Shown: positions 9,309-17,732, counted from the first letter of the stretch. The stretch is DNA of 64,000 nt from Rhizobium sp. CCGE 510 (GCF_000292525.1 NZ_AEYF01000044.1:496001-560000), one strand, 5' to 3'. The notes: generated from the letters alone by a model not told the origin. A program made the numbers and translations.

Positions 9309-10913
9309 ATGGAGCGGCTTGCGGACAGGGTTATCCTCGTCTGGGGTTTCAAACGGTCGCTGCTGGCCATCGCCGCCGGGGCATTCGCGGTTCTGGCGCT
9401 GCCGCCCATCGGCTTTTTCGCGGCGATGTTCGTTTCCTTCACCCTGCTCGTCTGGCTGATCGACGGGGCGGCGGCTTCGCCTGAAAGCGGCCTGATGGGC
9501 AGGCTGTGGCCGGCCTTTGCCACCGGCTGGCTGTTCGGCTTCGGTTATTTCGTCGCCGGCCTCTGGTGGGTTGGCCATGCGCTTCTGGTCGATCAGGAAG
9601 AATTCGCCTGGGCGCTGCCCTTGGCAATTCTCGGGCTGCCGGCCTGTCTTGCGATTTTCTACGGACTGGCGGCCGCCCTTGCCCGCATCTTCTGGTCCGA
9701 TGGCATGGGACGGATCGCCGCACTTGCGGCCGGCTTCGGGCTGATGGAATGGCTTCGAAGCGTCATCCTGACCGGCTTTCCCTGGAACGCCATCGGTTAC
9801 GGCATGATGCCGGTTCCGCTGATGATGCAGTCGGCGCATCTGATCGGGGCAATGGGGGTGACGGCCCTTGCCGTCTTCGTCTTTTCCGCACCTGCCCTTG
9901 CCGGGACGCGGCAAGGGGCGCGGCCGGGCATCGCGTTCGCCGTCCTGCTCTTTGCCGCCCATCTCGGTTATGGCGCTTACGCTCTCCATCTTGCGCCGCG
10001 ACCGGACATATTGCCTGAGGACAAGCGGCCGGTGGTGCGGCTGGTGCAGCCGGCCATCGACCAGACAGCCAAGATGGACAACGACGTCGACCGCAACGCG
10101 ATCTTCGAGACGCATCTGAAGCTGTCGGCCGAAGCGCCCAGGAATGGCGGGCGCAAGCCCGATATCATCGTCTGGCCGGAAACCGCGATCCCCTTCATCC
10201 TCACCGACAATCAGGATGCGCTGACGCGGATCGCCGACACGCTCGACGACAGTCAGATCCTGATTGCCGGCGCCGTCCGCGCCGAAGAGATGGGACCGGG
10301 TACGCCGACGCGCTATTATAATTCCATCTACGTCATCGACGGCCGCGGTCAGATCATCGCCGCCTCCGACAAGGTGCATCTGGTACCCTTCGGCGAATAC
10401 CTGCCCTTCGAGGACCTACTCTCCGAATTCGGCATCCAGAACATCGTCGAGATGCCGGGCGGGTTTTCGGCGGCGGCGAGCCGGCATCTGCTGGCGCTGC
10501 CCGGCGGGCTCAATCTCTATCCGCTGATCTGCTACGAGATCATTTTCCCCGATGAAATGACCGGCGACATAAAAGACGCCAATGCGATCCTCAACATCAC
10601 CAATGATGCCTGGTTCGGTGCGACACCCGGCCCCTATCAGCACTTCCAGCAGGCGCGGATCCGGGCGGTCGAAACCGGTCTGCCACTGATTCGCGACGCC
10701 AATAGCGGCATTTCAGCAATTGTGAATGCACAAGGGGAAGTAATTGCGGGCCTCGGTCTCGAAGAAACCGGCTTTATTGATGCAACTCTCGATAGGTTAG
10801 GGGGAGAAGCTGGAACGACATTTCCCCTGCAAACACACTTCTGGTTGACCGAGGCGCTGCTCATTTTGATTGCGCTGGTTTCTCGTAGAGGTTTTATTTC
10901 CGGGTTGAATTGA
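9309..10913 (+). CDS. lnt: Apolipoprotein N-acyltransferase Lnt
   Basis: Inner-membrane enzyme that adds the third acyl chain to lipoproteins. About six hydrophobic segments fill the N-terminal half, followed by a nitrilase domain with the expected catalytic elements: glutamate in IVWPETAIPF, lysine in SDKVHLVPFGEYLPF, and cysteine in LYPLICYEIIFP. Length is about 534 residues. Start choice is open between ATG 9309 (GGGAG just upstream) and in-frame 9297 or TTG 9282. It ends the miaB-lnt run. Confidence 0.95.
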   Translation: MERLADRVILVWGFKRSLLAIAAGAFAVLALPPIGFFAAMFVSFTLLVWLIDGAAASPESGLMGRLWPAFATGWLFGFGYFVAGLWWVGHALLVDQEEFAWALPLAILGLPACLAIFYGLAAALARIFWSDGMGRIAALAAGFGLMEWLRSVILTGFPWNAIGYGMMPVPLMMQSAHLIGAMGVTALAVFVFSAPALAGTRQGARPGIAFAVLLFAAHLGYGAYALHLAPRPDILPEDKRPVVRLVQPAIDQTAKMDNDVDRNAIFETHLKLSAEAPRNGGRKPDIIVWPETAIPFILTDNQDALTRIADTLDDSQILIAGAVRAEEMGPGTPTRYYNSIYVIDGRGQIIAASDKVHLVPFGEYLPFEDLLSEFGIQNIVEMPGGFSAAASRHLLALPGGLNLYPLICYEIIFPDEMTGDIKDANAILNITNDAWFGATPGPYQHFQQARIRAVETGLPLIRDANSGISAIVNAQGEVIAGLGLEETGFIDATLDRLGGEAGTTFPLQTHFWLTEALLILIALVSRRGFISGLN

Positions 10914-11061
10914 CCAAAAACCCCTAAAATTGCATAGTGATGACAATCGGCGTTCCGAACGTATGTTCAAAGGTGGGTTCTCACTGCTTGCAACGTGGCG
11001 TTTGGGATGGATCAGGGGCATGCCGGTTAAACAGGTTGAAATTCTTAGCTAGGGCACGACC

Positions 11062-11477
11062 ATGATTGAAAATAAAAAGAAGCCGAATCCGATCGACATC
11101 CACGTTGGCAGCCGTATTCGCCTTCGCCGAACAATGCTGGGCATGAGCCAGGAAAAACTCGGGGAAAGCCTCGGCATCACCTTCCAGCAGATCCAGAAAT
11201 ACGAAAAGGGCACCAACCGCGTCGGCGCAAGCCGTCTGCAAAATATCTCGAACATCCTCAATGTTCCGGTTTCCTTTTCTTCGAGGACGCGCCTGGCGAA
11301 AATTCTGGCGCCGCCGGCGGCATGGAAACCTCCAGCTCGAATTACGTCGTCGATTTCCTCTCTTCCTCGGAAGGCCTGCAGCTCAACCGCGCCTTCGTCA
11401 AGATTTCCGATCCCAAGGTTCGCCGCAAGGTCGTGGAGTTGGTGAAGGCTTTGGCCGCTGAGGCCGACGCCGACTGA
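11062..11477 (+). pseudogene. praR: PraR-type HTH regulator, frame broken by a one-base deletion
   Basis: XRE-family helix-turn-helix protein. Residues 1-70 are intact, with the HTH in VGSRIRLRRTMLGMSQEKLG and the GITFQQIQKYEKGTNRVGAS segment. At 11275-11278 (TTTT followed by C) the frame shifts. Adding one T restores FFFEDAPGENSGAAGG and a continuous C-terminus ending in KALAAEADAD with a stop at 11475-11477, which is the family's normal ending. As written, the frame runs into unrelated sequence to 11445. In R. leguminosarum PraR, encoded upstream of metK, represses quorum-sensing and biofilm genes. This is either a true null or shift allele or a base-call error in a homopolymer. Confidence 0.8.
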
Positions 11478-11500
11478 ACCAGCTCCGTCGCAGAATCCCA

Positions 11501-11525
11501 AAGGCGGCCGAAAGGCCGCTTTTTT
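11501..11525 (+). terminator. Rho-independent terminator of praR
   Basis: Stem GCGGCC (11504-11509), GAAA tetraloop, GGCCGC (11514-11519), then six T residues. It lies 24 bases after the praR stop and insulates metK. Confidence 0.93.
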
Positions 11526-11543
11526 GCGTTTTTGGGGCAAAAT

Positions 11544-11575
11544 TTGTCACTTTGCCGCAGATATAAAGATATATT
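11544..11575 (+). promoter_or_regulatory. Possible metK promoter
   Basis: TTGTCA at 11544-11549 followed by an AT-rich block AGATATATATTT (from 11567), giving a 17-base spacing to AGATAT. It leaves an untranslated leader of about 80 bases. I could not fold that leader into a SAM-II or SAM/SAH riboswitch by eye. Confidence 0.4.
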
Positions 11576-11654
11576 TATGTCCTTCTGCGCTTGTCATGGA
11601 GCCTCGAACTGAGTACCTACTAGCGAGATTTTGTTCTTTGAGGGGAATCCCGGA

Positions 11655-12893
11655 ATGCGCGCGAATTATCTCTTTACCAGCGAATCTGTTGCCGAAGGTC
11701 ATCCTGACAAGGTCTGTGACCGCATCTCCGACGAGATCGTCGATCTGGTCTACCGCGAAGCGGCCAAGACCGGCGTCAATCCGTGGGGCGTGCGTATTGC
11801 CTGCGAAACGCTGGCAACGACCAACCGCGTCGTCATCGCCGGTGAAGTCCGCCTGCCGCCGAGCCTGATGAAGAAGGATAAGGATGGCAAGGACGTCATC
11901 AATCCTTCCAAGTTCAAGGCCGCTGCCCGCCGCGCCATCAAGGATATCGGCTACGAGCAGGACGGCTTCCACTGGAAGAAGGCAAAGATCGACGTGCTCT
12001 TGCACTCGCAGTCGGCCGACATCGCGCAGGGCGTCGACAGCGCCGCCGACCAACAGGGTGACGAAGGCGCCGGCGACCAGGGCATCATGTTCGGTTACGC
12101 CTGCCGCGAAACGCCGGACCTGATGCCGGCTCCGATCTATTACTCCCACAAGATCCTGCAGTTGCTCGCAACGGCCCGCAAGAAGGGCGACGGCGACGTC
12201 GCCAAGCTTGGTCCCGACGCCAAGAGCCAGGTGACGGTGCGCTACGTCGACGGCAAGCCGTCGGAAGCAACCTCGATCGTACTTTCGACCCAGCATCTCG
12301 ACGAGAGCTGGGATTCGAAGAAGGTCCGCGCCGTCGTCGAGCCCTATATCCGCGAAGCGCTCGGCGAACTGAAGATCGCTGACGATTGCAAGTGGTACAT
12401 CAACCCGACCGGCAAGTTCGTCATCGGCGGACCGGACGGCGATGCGGGCCTGACCGGCCGCAAGATCATTGTCGACACCTACGGCGGCGCGGCTCCGCAT
12501 GGCGGCGGTGCATTCTCCGGCAAGGACACGACGAAGGTCGACCGTTCGGCTGCCTATGCCGCCCGCTATCTTGCCAAGAACGTCGTCGCCGCCGGCCTTG
12601 CCGATCGCTGCACGATCCAGATCTCCTACGCGATCGGCGTTGCGCAGCCGCTGTCGATCTATGTCGACCTGCACGGCACCGGCAAGTTCACCGAAGATCA
12701 GGTCGAGGCGGCGATCCGCAAGAATATGGACCTGTCTCCGACCGGCATCCGCCGCCATCTCGACCTCAACAAGCCGATCTATGCGAAGACCTCCGCTTAC
12801 GGCCATTTCGGCCGCAAGGCCGGCCGCGATGGTTCGTTCTCCTGGGAGCGCACGGACCTCGTGAAGGCGCTCAAGGAAAGCGTGAAGGCCTGA
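11655..12893 (+). CDS. metK: S-adenosylmethionine synthetase
   Basis: Makes S-adenosylmethionine from methionine and ATP. The N-terminus FTSESVAEGHPDKVCDRISD carries the catalytic histidine and a metal-binding aspartate, and the P-loop-like glycine segment GGGAFSGKDTTKVDRSAAY is intact. The protein is 412 residues, longer than the E. coli enzyme (about 384) because of insertions typical of Rhizobiales, for example MKKDKDGKDVINPSK. ATG 11655 is chosen; the in-frame extension to 11631 is leader. trmB follows after eight bases, so the two are co-transcribed. Confidence 0.97.
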   Translation: MRANYLFTSESVAEGHPDKVCDRISDEIVDLVYREAAKTGVNPWGVRIACETLATTNRVVIAGEVRLPPSLMKKDKDGKDVINPSKFKAAARRAIKDIGYEQDGFHWKKAKIDVLLHSQSADIAQGVDSAADQQGDEGAGDQGIMFGYACRETPDLMPAPIYYSHKILQLLATARKKGDGDVAKLGPDAKSQVTVRYVDGKPSEATSIVLSTQHLDESWDSKKVRAVVEPYIREALGELKIADDCKWYINPTGKFVIGGPDGDAGLTGRKIIVDTYGGAAPHGGGAFSGKDTTKVDRSAAYAARYLAKNVVAAGLADRCTIQISYAIGVAQPLSIYVDLHGTGKFTEDQVEAAIRKNMDLSPTGIRRHLDLNKPIYAKTSAYGHFGRKAGRDGSFSWERTDLVKALKESVKA

Positions 12894-12901
12894 GATAAAG
12901 C

Positions 12902-13603
12902 ATGACGGATATGGAACGCCGCGGCCGCGCGACCGAAGCCTTCTTCGGTCGCCGTAAGGGCAAGGCCCTGCGCGAACAGCAGGCCGAGACGCTGAACAGT
13001 CTGCTGCCGGCCTTCCTTATCGATCTTTCAGCGGCTCCCCCGGAGCCGCTGGCATCGCTCTTCCCGGTTCCGGTCGAGAGATTGCGGCTGGAAATCGGTT
13101 TCGGCGGCGGCGAACACCTGATCCACCGCGCCCTCGAGACACCCTCGACCGGCTTTATCGGCGTCGAGCCCTTCGTCAATTCCATGCAGAAACTGCTGTC
13201 TCGCGTCGACGAGACCGGCGCGCGCAATATCCGCGTCTATAATGACGACGCGACGCAGCTGCTCGACTGGCTGCCGGCCGCTTCGCTCGATCAGATCGAT
13301 CTGCTCTATCCCGACCCCTGGCCGAAACGGAAACACTGGAAGCGGCGCTTCGTCTCGAAGACCAATCTCGACCGCTTCCATCGCGTGCTGAAGCCCGGCG
13401 GCCTGTTCTGCTTTGCCTCCGACATCGACACCTATGTGAACTGGACGCTGCTCAAATGCCGCGACCATGGCGGCTTCGACTGGATGGCCGACAATGCAGC
13501 CGACTGGCTGACGCCCTATCAGGGTTGGCCGAGCACGCGCTACGAGGCCAAGGCGCGCCGCGAGGGCCGGTCCTCGGCCTATCTGACGTTCAGGAAGATC
13601 TGA
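12902..13603 (+). CDS. trmB: tRNA (guanine-N7-)-methyltransferase TrmB
   Basis: SAM-dependent methyltransferase forming m7G46 in tRNA. The SAM site is visible as LEIGFGGGEHLIHRA, and the catalytic core as IDLLYPDPWPKRKHWKRRF, the most conserved TrmB block. Length is 233 residues. It follows metK in the same direction, which supplies the cosubstrate, though this linkage is probably only positional. Confidence 0.95.
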   Translation: MTDMERRGRATEAFFGRRKGKALREQQAETLNSLLPAFLIDLSAAPPEPLASLFPVPVERLRLEIGFGGGEHLIHRALETPSTGFIGVEPFVNSMQKLLSRVDETGARNIRVYNDDATQLLDWLPAASLDQIDLLYPDPWPKRKHWKRRFVSKTNLDRFHRVLKPGGLFCFASDIDTYVNWTLLKCRDHGGFDWMADNAADWLTPYQGWPSTRYEAKARREGRSSAYLTFRKI

Positions 13604-13648
13604 GTTTCAGCGAAGTCGGCAAAGGCGCTCATAAACGGCGTGCCGTGT

Positions 13649-13842
13649 GGCCCCCTCATCCGACCCTTCGGGCCACCTTCTCCCCGCTTGGGAGAAGAGG
13701 GAGCAAGCTGCTTCGTTATCGATCCCATTGGATGCCGTGCTTTTGAACAGCCGGGTTCATTTGGGCAGCATCGGCGCGGCATTCTCCCCTCTTCTCTCCA
13801 GCGGGGAGAAGGTGGCCCCCATGGTCGGATGAGGGGGGCCAC
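13649..13842. repeat. Inverted pair of Rhizobium intergenic mosaic-type repeats
   Basis: One copy (about 13649-13702) reads TGGCCCCCTCATCCGACC, then CTTCGGGCCACC, then TTCTCCCCGCTTGGGAGAAG. A second copy lies in inverse orientation at about 13783-13842. Each copy has internal hairpin potential and the pair could form a long cruciform. It resembles the RIME-type elements described for Rhizobiaceae. The stretch 13604-13901 holds no other gene. Confidence 0.75.
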
Positions 13843-13901
13843 AGGCACAGCACCAAAGGCGATTAACCTATCCTGAAGCAGCGTCCGACAATTAGGCACT
13901 C

Positions 13902-14159
13902 TCAGTGCAGGCTGACCGTCTTCAACTCGTCCTCGGCGGCCTTGAAGAAGGTGCTGGAGCGATTGTCCGTCAGAAGAATCGGCGTGCCGTCGGCGCCGAA
14001 GAGTGCCCAGAGGTCGACGTTCGGATCGATATCCGGCGCCTCGGGAAAGCACTTGGCGACCTCTTCGGTGCGCATTTTTCTGATATAGGCGACCTCGCCG
14101 CTGCCGATGTGGGCAAGCTCGGATTTGGTCAAGTGAGACGTGGCTTCTTTCATCAACAT
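13902..14159 (-). CDS. DUF1150 family small protein
   Basis: 85-residue soluble protein (LTKSELAHIGSGEVAYIRKM near the start, LWALFGADGTPILLTDNR in the middle). The function of DUF1150 is unknown, but genes of this family commonly sit beside hsp20 genes in Rhizobiales. A strong ribosome-binding site GGAGGAACAGG directly precedes ATG 14159; ATG 14153 is an alternative. It lies 47 bases downstream of hsp20 on the same strand and is probably co-induced with it by heat. Confidence 0.85.
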   Translation of the reverse strand: MLMKEATSHLTKSELAHIGSGEVAYIRKMRTEEVAKCFPEAPDIDPNVDLWALFGADGTPILLTDNRSSTFFKAAEDELKTVSLH

Positions 14160-14206
14160 TCCTGTTCCTCCGGAAGAAGGGACCAACGGTTCGACACACC
14201 GTTGTG

Positions 14207-14632
14207 CTACTGTGAGACCGAAATGTTAATTTTCTTGACCATGCGCGCGGGTTCCGGACGAATTAGATCGACGGAGAGCAGACCGTTCTTCAGGCCGGCT
14301 CCCAGCACCTGCATGCCATCGGCCAGAACGAAGGTGCGCTGGAACTGGCGGGCGGCGATGCCGCGATAGAGATAATCCCGTTCACCCTGCTCCACCTGGC
14401 GGCCGCGGATCAGAAGCTGGTTTTCCTCGATGGAGACATCGAGTTCCTCCTCGCCGAAACCGGCCACCGCAAGCGTGATGCGCAGACGTTCCGGCGCGGC
14501 GCTATCGGCGCCGATGCGTTCGATATTATAGGGCGGATATCCGTCGCTCGCCTTGGAAATGCGCTCCAGCGTCTTTTCCATGGCATCGAAGCCCAGAAGC
14601 AACGGGCTGGCGAAAGGGGTAATGCGGCTCAT
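14207..14632 (-). CDS. Small heat shock protein, Hsp20/IbpA type
   Basis: ATP-independent holdase chaperone of 141 residues. An N-terminal IbpA-like segment (FASPLLLGFDAMEKTLERI) is followed by an alpha-crystallin domain (YNIERIG... GRQVEQGERDYLYRGIAARQFQRTF), the AxxxNGLLxVxL-type motif as GAGLKNGLLSVDLIRPEP, and a short C-terminal tail. It belongs to the class A small heat shock proteins of rhizobia. The upstream region carries an RpoH-like promoter and a ROSE-like thermometer, and DUF1150 follows in the same transcription unit. Confidence 0.95.
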   Translation of the reverse strand: MSRITPFASPLLLGFDAMEKTLERISKASDGYPPYNIERIGADSAAPERLRITLAVAGFGEEELDVSIEENQLLIRGRQVEQGERDYLYRGIAARQFQRTFVLADGMQVLGAGLKNGLLSVDLIRPEPARMVKKINISVSQ

Positions 14633-14694
14633 CTTTTTTCAAGTCCTTGATGCAAGCGACCTTCCCGGACCTTACGGGCAGCATCCGGATGCCG
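14633..14694 (-). ncRNA. Putative ROSE-type RNA thermometer in the hsp20 5'UTR
   Basis: Read on the minus strand. A 5' hairpin GCATCC/GGATGC (14681-14692) and a CCCG/CGGG hairpin (about 14663-14678) precede a 3' hairpin over 14643-14660. In that last hairpin GUC-G-CUU pairs with AAG-GAC around a GCAUC loop. The unpaired G within UCGCU, and the AAGGA Shine-Dalgarno locked in the stem, are the hallmarks of ROSE elements that melt on heat shock. The AAGGA is 11 bases from ATG 14632, slightly long. ROSE elements are known upstream of rhizobial small heat shock genes; assignment here is by eye. Confidence 0.65.
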
Positions 14695-14698
14695 CTAA

Positions 14699-14726
14699 TA
14701 TGGGGACAGCATCCCGGCGCTGCAAG
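14699..14726 (-). promoter_or_regulatory. RpoH (sigma-32) type heat-shock promoter for hsp20
   Basis: On the minus strand CTTGCA (14721-14726) is followed, 15 bases on, by CCCCATA (14699-14705). This closely fits the sigma-32 consensus CTTGAA / CCCCAT. The predicted start site falls at the first hairpin of the ROSE-like leader. Confidence 0.7.
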
Positions 14727-14848
14727 ACGCAGGCGACGTCCCGGCCGCACCCTCAATTTTAAGGTGGTGGCGGCCGGCTGCTTGACAAAGCGCCTGCTGC
14801 CTCGCATCAAAACGTGCCGGCGCTGAATGTGCCGATTTGTGACGAGAA

Positions 14849-15814
14849 ATGAAGAAAACGGTGCATCGGATGGCAAACGCAAGAAAGATCATCATCGACA
14901 CGGATCCCGGTCAGGACGACGCGGCCGCCATCATGCTGGCTTTCGGCAGCCCCGAGGAGTTGGAGGTACTGGGCATCACCACCGTCGCCGGCAACGTGCC
15001 GCTTTCGCTCACCAGCCGCAATGCACGCATCGTCTGCGAGCTCTGCGGCCGGACGGAGACGAAGGTTTTCGCCGGCGCCGACGCGCCGATTGCCCGCAAG
15101 CTGGTGACCGCCGAACATGTGCACGGCAAGACCGGCCTCGACGGCCCTGAGCTCGCCGAGCCGACGATGGCGCTGCAGCCCGGCCATTCCGTCGACTTCA
15201 TCATCGAGACGCTGCGCCTGGAGCCGGAAGGCACGGTGACGCTCTGCACGCTTGGGCCGCTCACCAATATCGGCATGGCCTTGCAGAAGGCACCCGATAT
15301 CGCCCCGCGCATCCGAGAGTTGGTGATGATGGGCGGCGGCTTCTTCGAGGGCGGCAACATCACGCCGGCGGCCGAATTCAACATCTATGTCGACCCCGAG
15401 GCAGCCGATATCGTCTTCCGCTCGGGCGTACCGATCGTGATGATGCCGCTCGACGTGACGCACCAATTGCTGACCCGCAAGGACCGGGTCAAGCGCATGG
15501 CCGAGATCGGCACGGCGCCGGCAAAGGCCATGGTCGAGATGCTGGAATTCTTCGAGCGCTTCGACATCGAGAAATACGGCTCCGACGGCGGGCCGCTGCA
15601 TGACCCCACAGTCGTCGCCTACCTGCTGAAGCCGGAGCTTTTCCAGGGCCGAGACTGCAATGTCGAGATCGAAGTTCAGTCCGAACTCACCGCCGGCATG
15701 ACGGTGGTCGACTGGTGGCATGTCACCGAGCGCAAGCGCAATGCGAAAGTCATGCGCCACGTCGATGCGGACGGCTTCTTCGATCTGCTGATCGAACGCT
15801 TCGCCCGCATCTGA
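14849..15814 (+). CDS. Nucleoside hydrolase, IunH family
   Basis: Calcium-dependent N-ribosylhydrolase that cleaves nucleosides to base and ribose. The family signature is IIIDTDPGQDDAAAIMLA, with the Asp cluster that binds calcium and ribose. A second Asp/Asn set is in EFNIYVDPEAADIVF, and a histidine appears in DGGPLHDPTVVAYLL. Length is 321 residues (314 if the internal ATG at 14870 is used, which also fits the family). Substrate preference cannot be read from the sequence. It converges with grpE. Confidence 0.9.
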   Translation: MKKTVHRMANARKIIIDTDPGQDDAAAIMLAFGSPEELEVLGITTVAGNVPLSLTSRNARIVCELCGRTETKVFAGADAPIARKLVTAEHVHGKTGLDGPELAEPTMALQPGHSVDFIIETLRLEPEGTVTLCTLGPLTNIGMALQKAPDIAPRIRELVMMGGGFFEGGNITPAAEFNIYVDPEAADIVFRSGVPIVMMPLDVTHQLLTRKDRVKRMAEIGTAPAKAMVEMLEFFERFDIEKYGSDGGPLHDPTVVAYLLKPELFQGRDCNVEIEVQSELTAGMTVVDWWHVTERKRNAKVMRHVDADGFFDLLIERFARI

Positions 15815-15856
15815 TTTTTTGAATGTCCTTCTCCTGACGAGAGGACAACGGCAGCC

Positions 15857-16489
15857 TCAGGCGTCCTTCTCGTCGAAGACCGAATTGGTCTCGGCTTCGG
15901 CCGCCTTCGGGCCGCCCTTGGCAACGCCGACCATGGCCGGGCGCAGCACGCGCTCGCCGATGGAAAAGCCTGCCTGCACGACCTGAACGACGGTGTTGTT
16001 CGGCACGTCGGGGTTCGGCACCTCGAACATCGCCTGATGGAAATTCGGGTCGAATTTCTGGCCGACCGGCTCCAGCTTGCGAACGCCATGGCGTTCGAGA
16101 GCCGACAGCATGGCGCGCTCGGTCATCTCGACACCCTCGATCAGCGTCGTCAGGCCGGCATCGGCCGCGTCCTTGAGCTCTGGAGGGATGGCGTCCAGCG
16201 CCCGGCGCAGATTGTCCGAGACGGCAAGCATGTCGCGCGCGAAACCGGCAACGGAATAGGACTTGGCATCCTTGACCTCGCGCTCGGTGCGCCGGCGCAG
16301 ATTGTCCATCTCTGCAGCAAGGCGCAGATAGCGGTCGCGCAGTTCGCCGTTTTCGGCTTTCAGAAGCTCGAGCGGGTCCGGCTGGGTGGCCTCTTCCTGC
16401 GCAATATCGTTCTCGACGTAGGCGGCAGCGTCGGCTGCGGCATCGGCCACAGTTGCGTCAGGTCCGTTTTTCGTCGTGTCATCGGTCAT
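15857..16489 (-). CDS. grpE: GrpE, nucleotide exchange factor of DnaK
   Basis: Homodimeric cochaperone of 210 residues. An acidic alanine-rich N-terminus leads into a long coiled coil (ELLKAENGELRDRYLRLAAEMDNLRRRTEREVKDAK), followed by the beta-wing ending in FDPNFHQAMFEVPN and the GERVLRPAMVGVAKG signature. It lies downstream of hrcA on the same strand with a 154-base gap that holds a possible RpoH promoter. Confidence 0.97.
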   Translation of the reverse strand: MTDDTTKNGPDATVADAAADAAAYVENDIAQEEATQPDPLELLKAENGELRDRYLRLAAEMDNLRRRTEREVKDAKSYSVAGFARDMLAVSDNLRRALDAIPPELKDAADAGLTTLIEGVEMTERAMLSALERHGVRKLEPVGQKFDPNFHQAMFEVPNPDVPNNTVVQVVQAGFSIGERVLRPAMVGVAKGGPKAAEAETNSVFDEKDA

Positions 16490-16525
16490 GACGGTCTCCG
16501 GTTGGTGTCTTCAGATGCGCCCGAT

Positions 16526-16552
16526 ATCGAGGTTTGACCGAAAAAAATCAAG
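16526..16552 (-). promoter_or_regulatory. Possible RpoH promoter for grpE
   Basis: On the minus strand CTTGAT (16547-16552) and CTCGATAT (from 16531 downward) have 17 bases between CTTG and the -10 element, fitting the alphaproteobacterial RpoH pattern CTTG-N17-CYTATNT loosely. It would give grpE heat-inducible transcription independent of hrcA. Confidence 0.4.
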
Positions 16553-16643
16553 CCTGCGTGACAAAGAAGCGAAAATTCCGCCCCTGTACAGCGCCGCTCC
16601 TGTCAGATGCATAAGGACGCCGTCGCACTTCAGGGCTTCGGCA

Positions 16644-17732
16644 TCAAAGCGGATTGCGCGAAAGCCGGGAGACGAGCTGGGCGGTGTAGTCCACCATCGG
16701 CACAATGCGGGAATAATTCAGCCGCGTCGGACCGATGACGCCGACGGCACCGACGATCCGATCGTCGTCGTCACGATAGGGCGCGACGATAAGCGAGGAG
16801 CCGGACAGCGAGAAGAGCTTGTTTTCCGAACCAATGAAGATACGCACGCCCGAACCGGTTTCGGCGAGATTGAGGATCTCGATCAGGCTGTCCTTCTTTT
16901 CGAGATCGTCGAACAGCAGCCGCAGCCGGTCGAGATCCTCGGCGCCGGCAAGTCCCTCGAGCAGGTTGGCGCGGCCGCGGATGATCAGCTGCGTCGGCTT
17001 TCCCTCGTCCGGGCTGCCGGCCCAGACCGCGATGCCGCGCTCGACGAGATCGCGCGACAAAGCATCGAGTTCGTGACGAACGTTATCCTTCAGCTGGCTC
17101 AATTGTTTGCGGAGTTCCGGCAGCGTCTGGCCGGACATGTGGGCATTGAGAAAATTCGCCGCCTCGGCCAGCTGCGAGGAGGTGACGCCCGCCGGCAGCT
17201 CGATGATGCGGTTTTCCACCTGGTCGTGGTCGCCGACGAGCACGGCCAGCGCCTTTGTCGGTTCGAGCCGGATGAACTCGACATGTTTCAGCACCGGATC
17301 GCTTTTCGAGGTGATGACCAGGCCGGCGCCGCGCGAAATGCCGGACAGCATGCGGCTGGCCTCGTTCATCATCGATTCCACCGGATTGCCGCCGCGTTCG
17401 GCCCGCACCTGCCGATCGATATTGGCGCGGTCCTCGGCGGACAGATCACCAACCTGCATGAAGGCATCGACGAAGAAACGCAGGCCGATCTGGGTGGGCA
17501 GCCGGCCGGCGCTGGTATGCGGCGAATAGATCAGGCCGAGATCTTCGAGATCGCTCATGACGTTGCGCACCGAGGCCGGCGACAGCGACATCGGCAGCAG
17601 GCGGGACAGATTGCGCGAACCGAGTGGCTCGCCGCTCTCCAGATAACCTTCGACGATGCGGCGAAAAATTTCCCTGGAGCGCTCGTCCAGTGCAGCAACG
17701 GCATCCGAAACCGACGTCGACCTGATGCCCAT
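16644..17732 (-). CDS. hrcA: Heat-inducible transcription repressor HrcA
   Basis: Repressor that binds CIRCE operators, with a winged-helix N-terminus (SREIFRRIVEGYLESGEPLGSR and SPASVRNVMSDLEDLGLIYSPHTSAGRLPT) and a GAF-like ligand domain (VRIFIGSEN... SLIVAPYRDDDDRIVGAVGVIGPTRLNY). Length of 362 is normal. It is divergent from rph. I saw no CIRCE operator upstream, so any autoregulation is not evident; groESL operators lie elsewhere. Confidence 0.96.
   Translation of the reverse strand: MGIRSTSVSDAVAALDERSREIFRRIVEGYLESGEPLGSRNLSRLLPMSLSPASVRNVMSDLEDLGLIYSPHTSAGRLPTQIGLRFFVDAFMQVGDLSAEDRANIDRQVRAERGGNPVESMMNEASRMLSGISRGAGLVITSKSDPVLKHVEFIRLEPTKALAVLVGDHDQVENRIIELPAGVTSSQLAEAANFLNAHMSGQTLPELRKQLSQLKDNVRHELDALSRDLVERGIAVWAGSPDEGKPTQLIIRGRANLLEGLAGAEDLDRLRLLFDDLEKKDSLIEILNLAETGSGVRIFIGSENKLFSLSGSSLIVAPYRDDDDRIVGAVGVIGPTRLNYSRIVPMVDYTAQLVSRLSRNPL

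Noticed and set aside
11526..11654. SAM riboswitch in the metK leader
   Set aside because: I could not match the SAM-II or SAM/SAH pseudoknot by eye; a covariance search would decide.
15823..15846. Terminator between the nucleoside hydrolase and grpE genes
   Set aside because: A TGTCCT/AGGACA stem exists but has an asymmetric interior and no T run on either strand.
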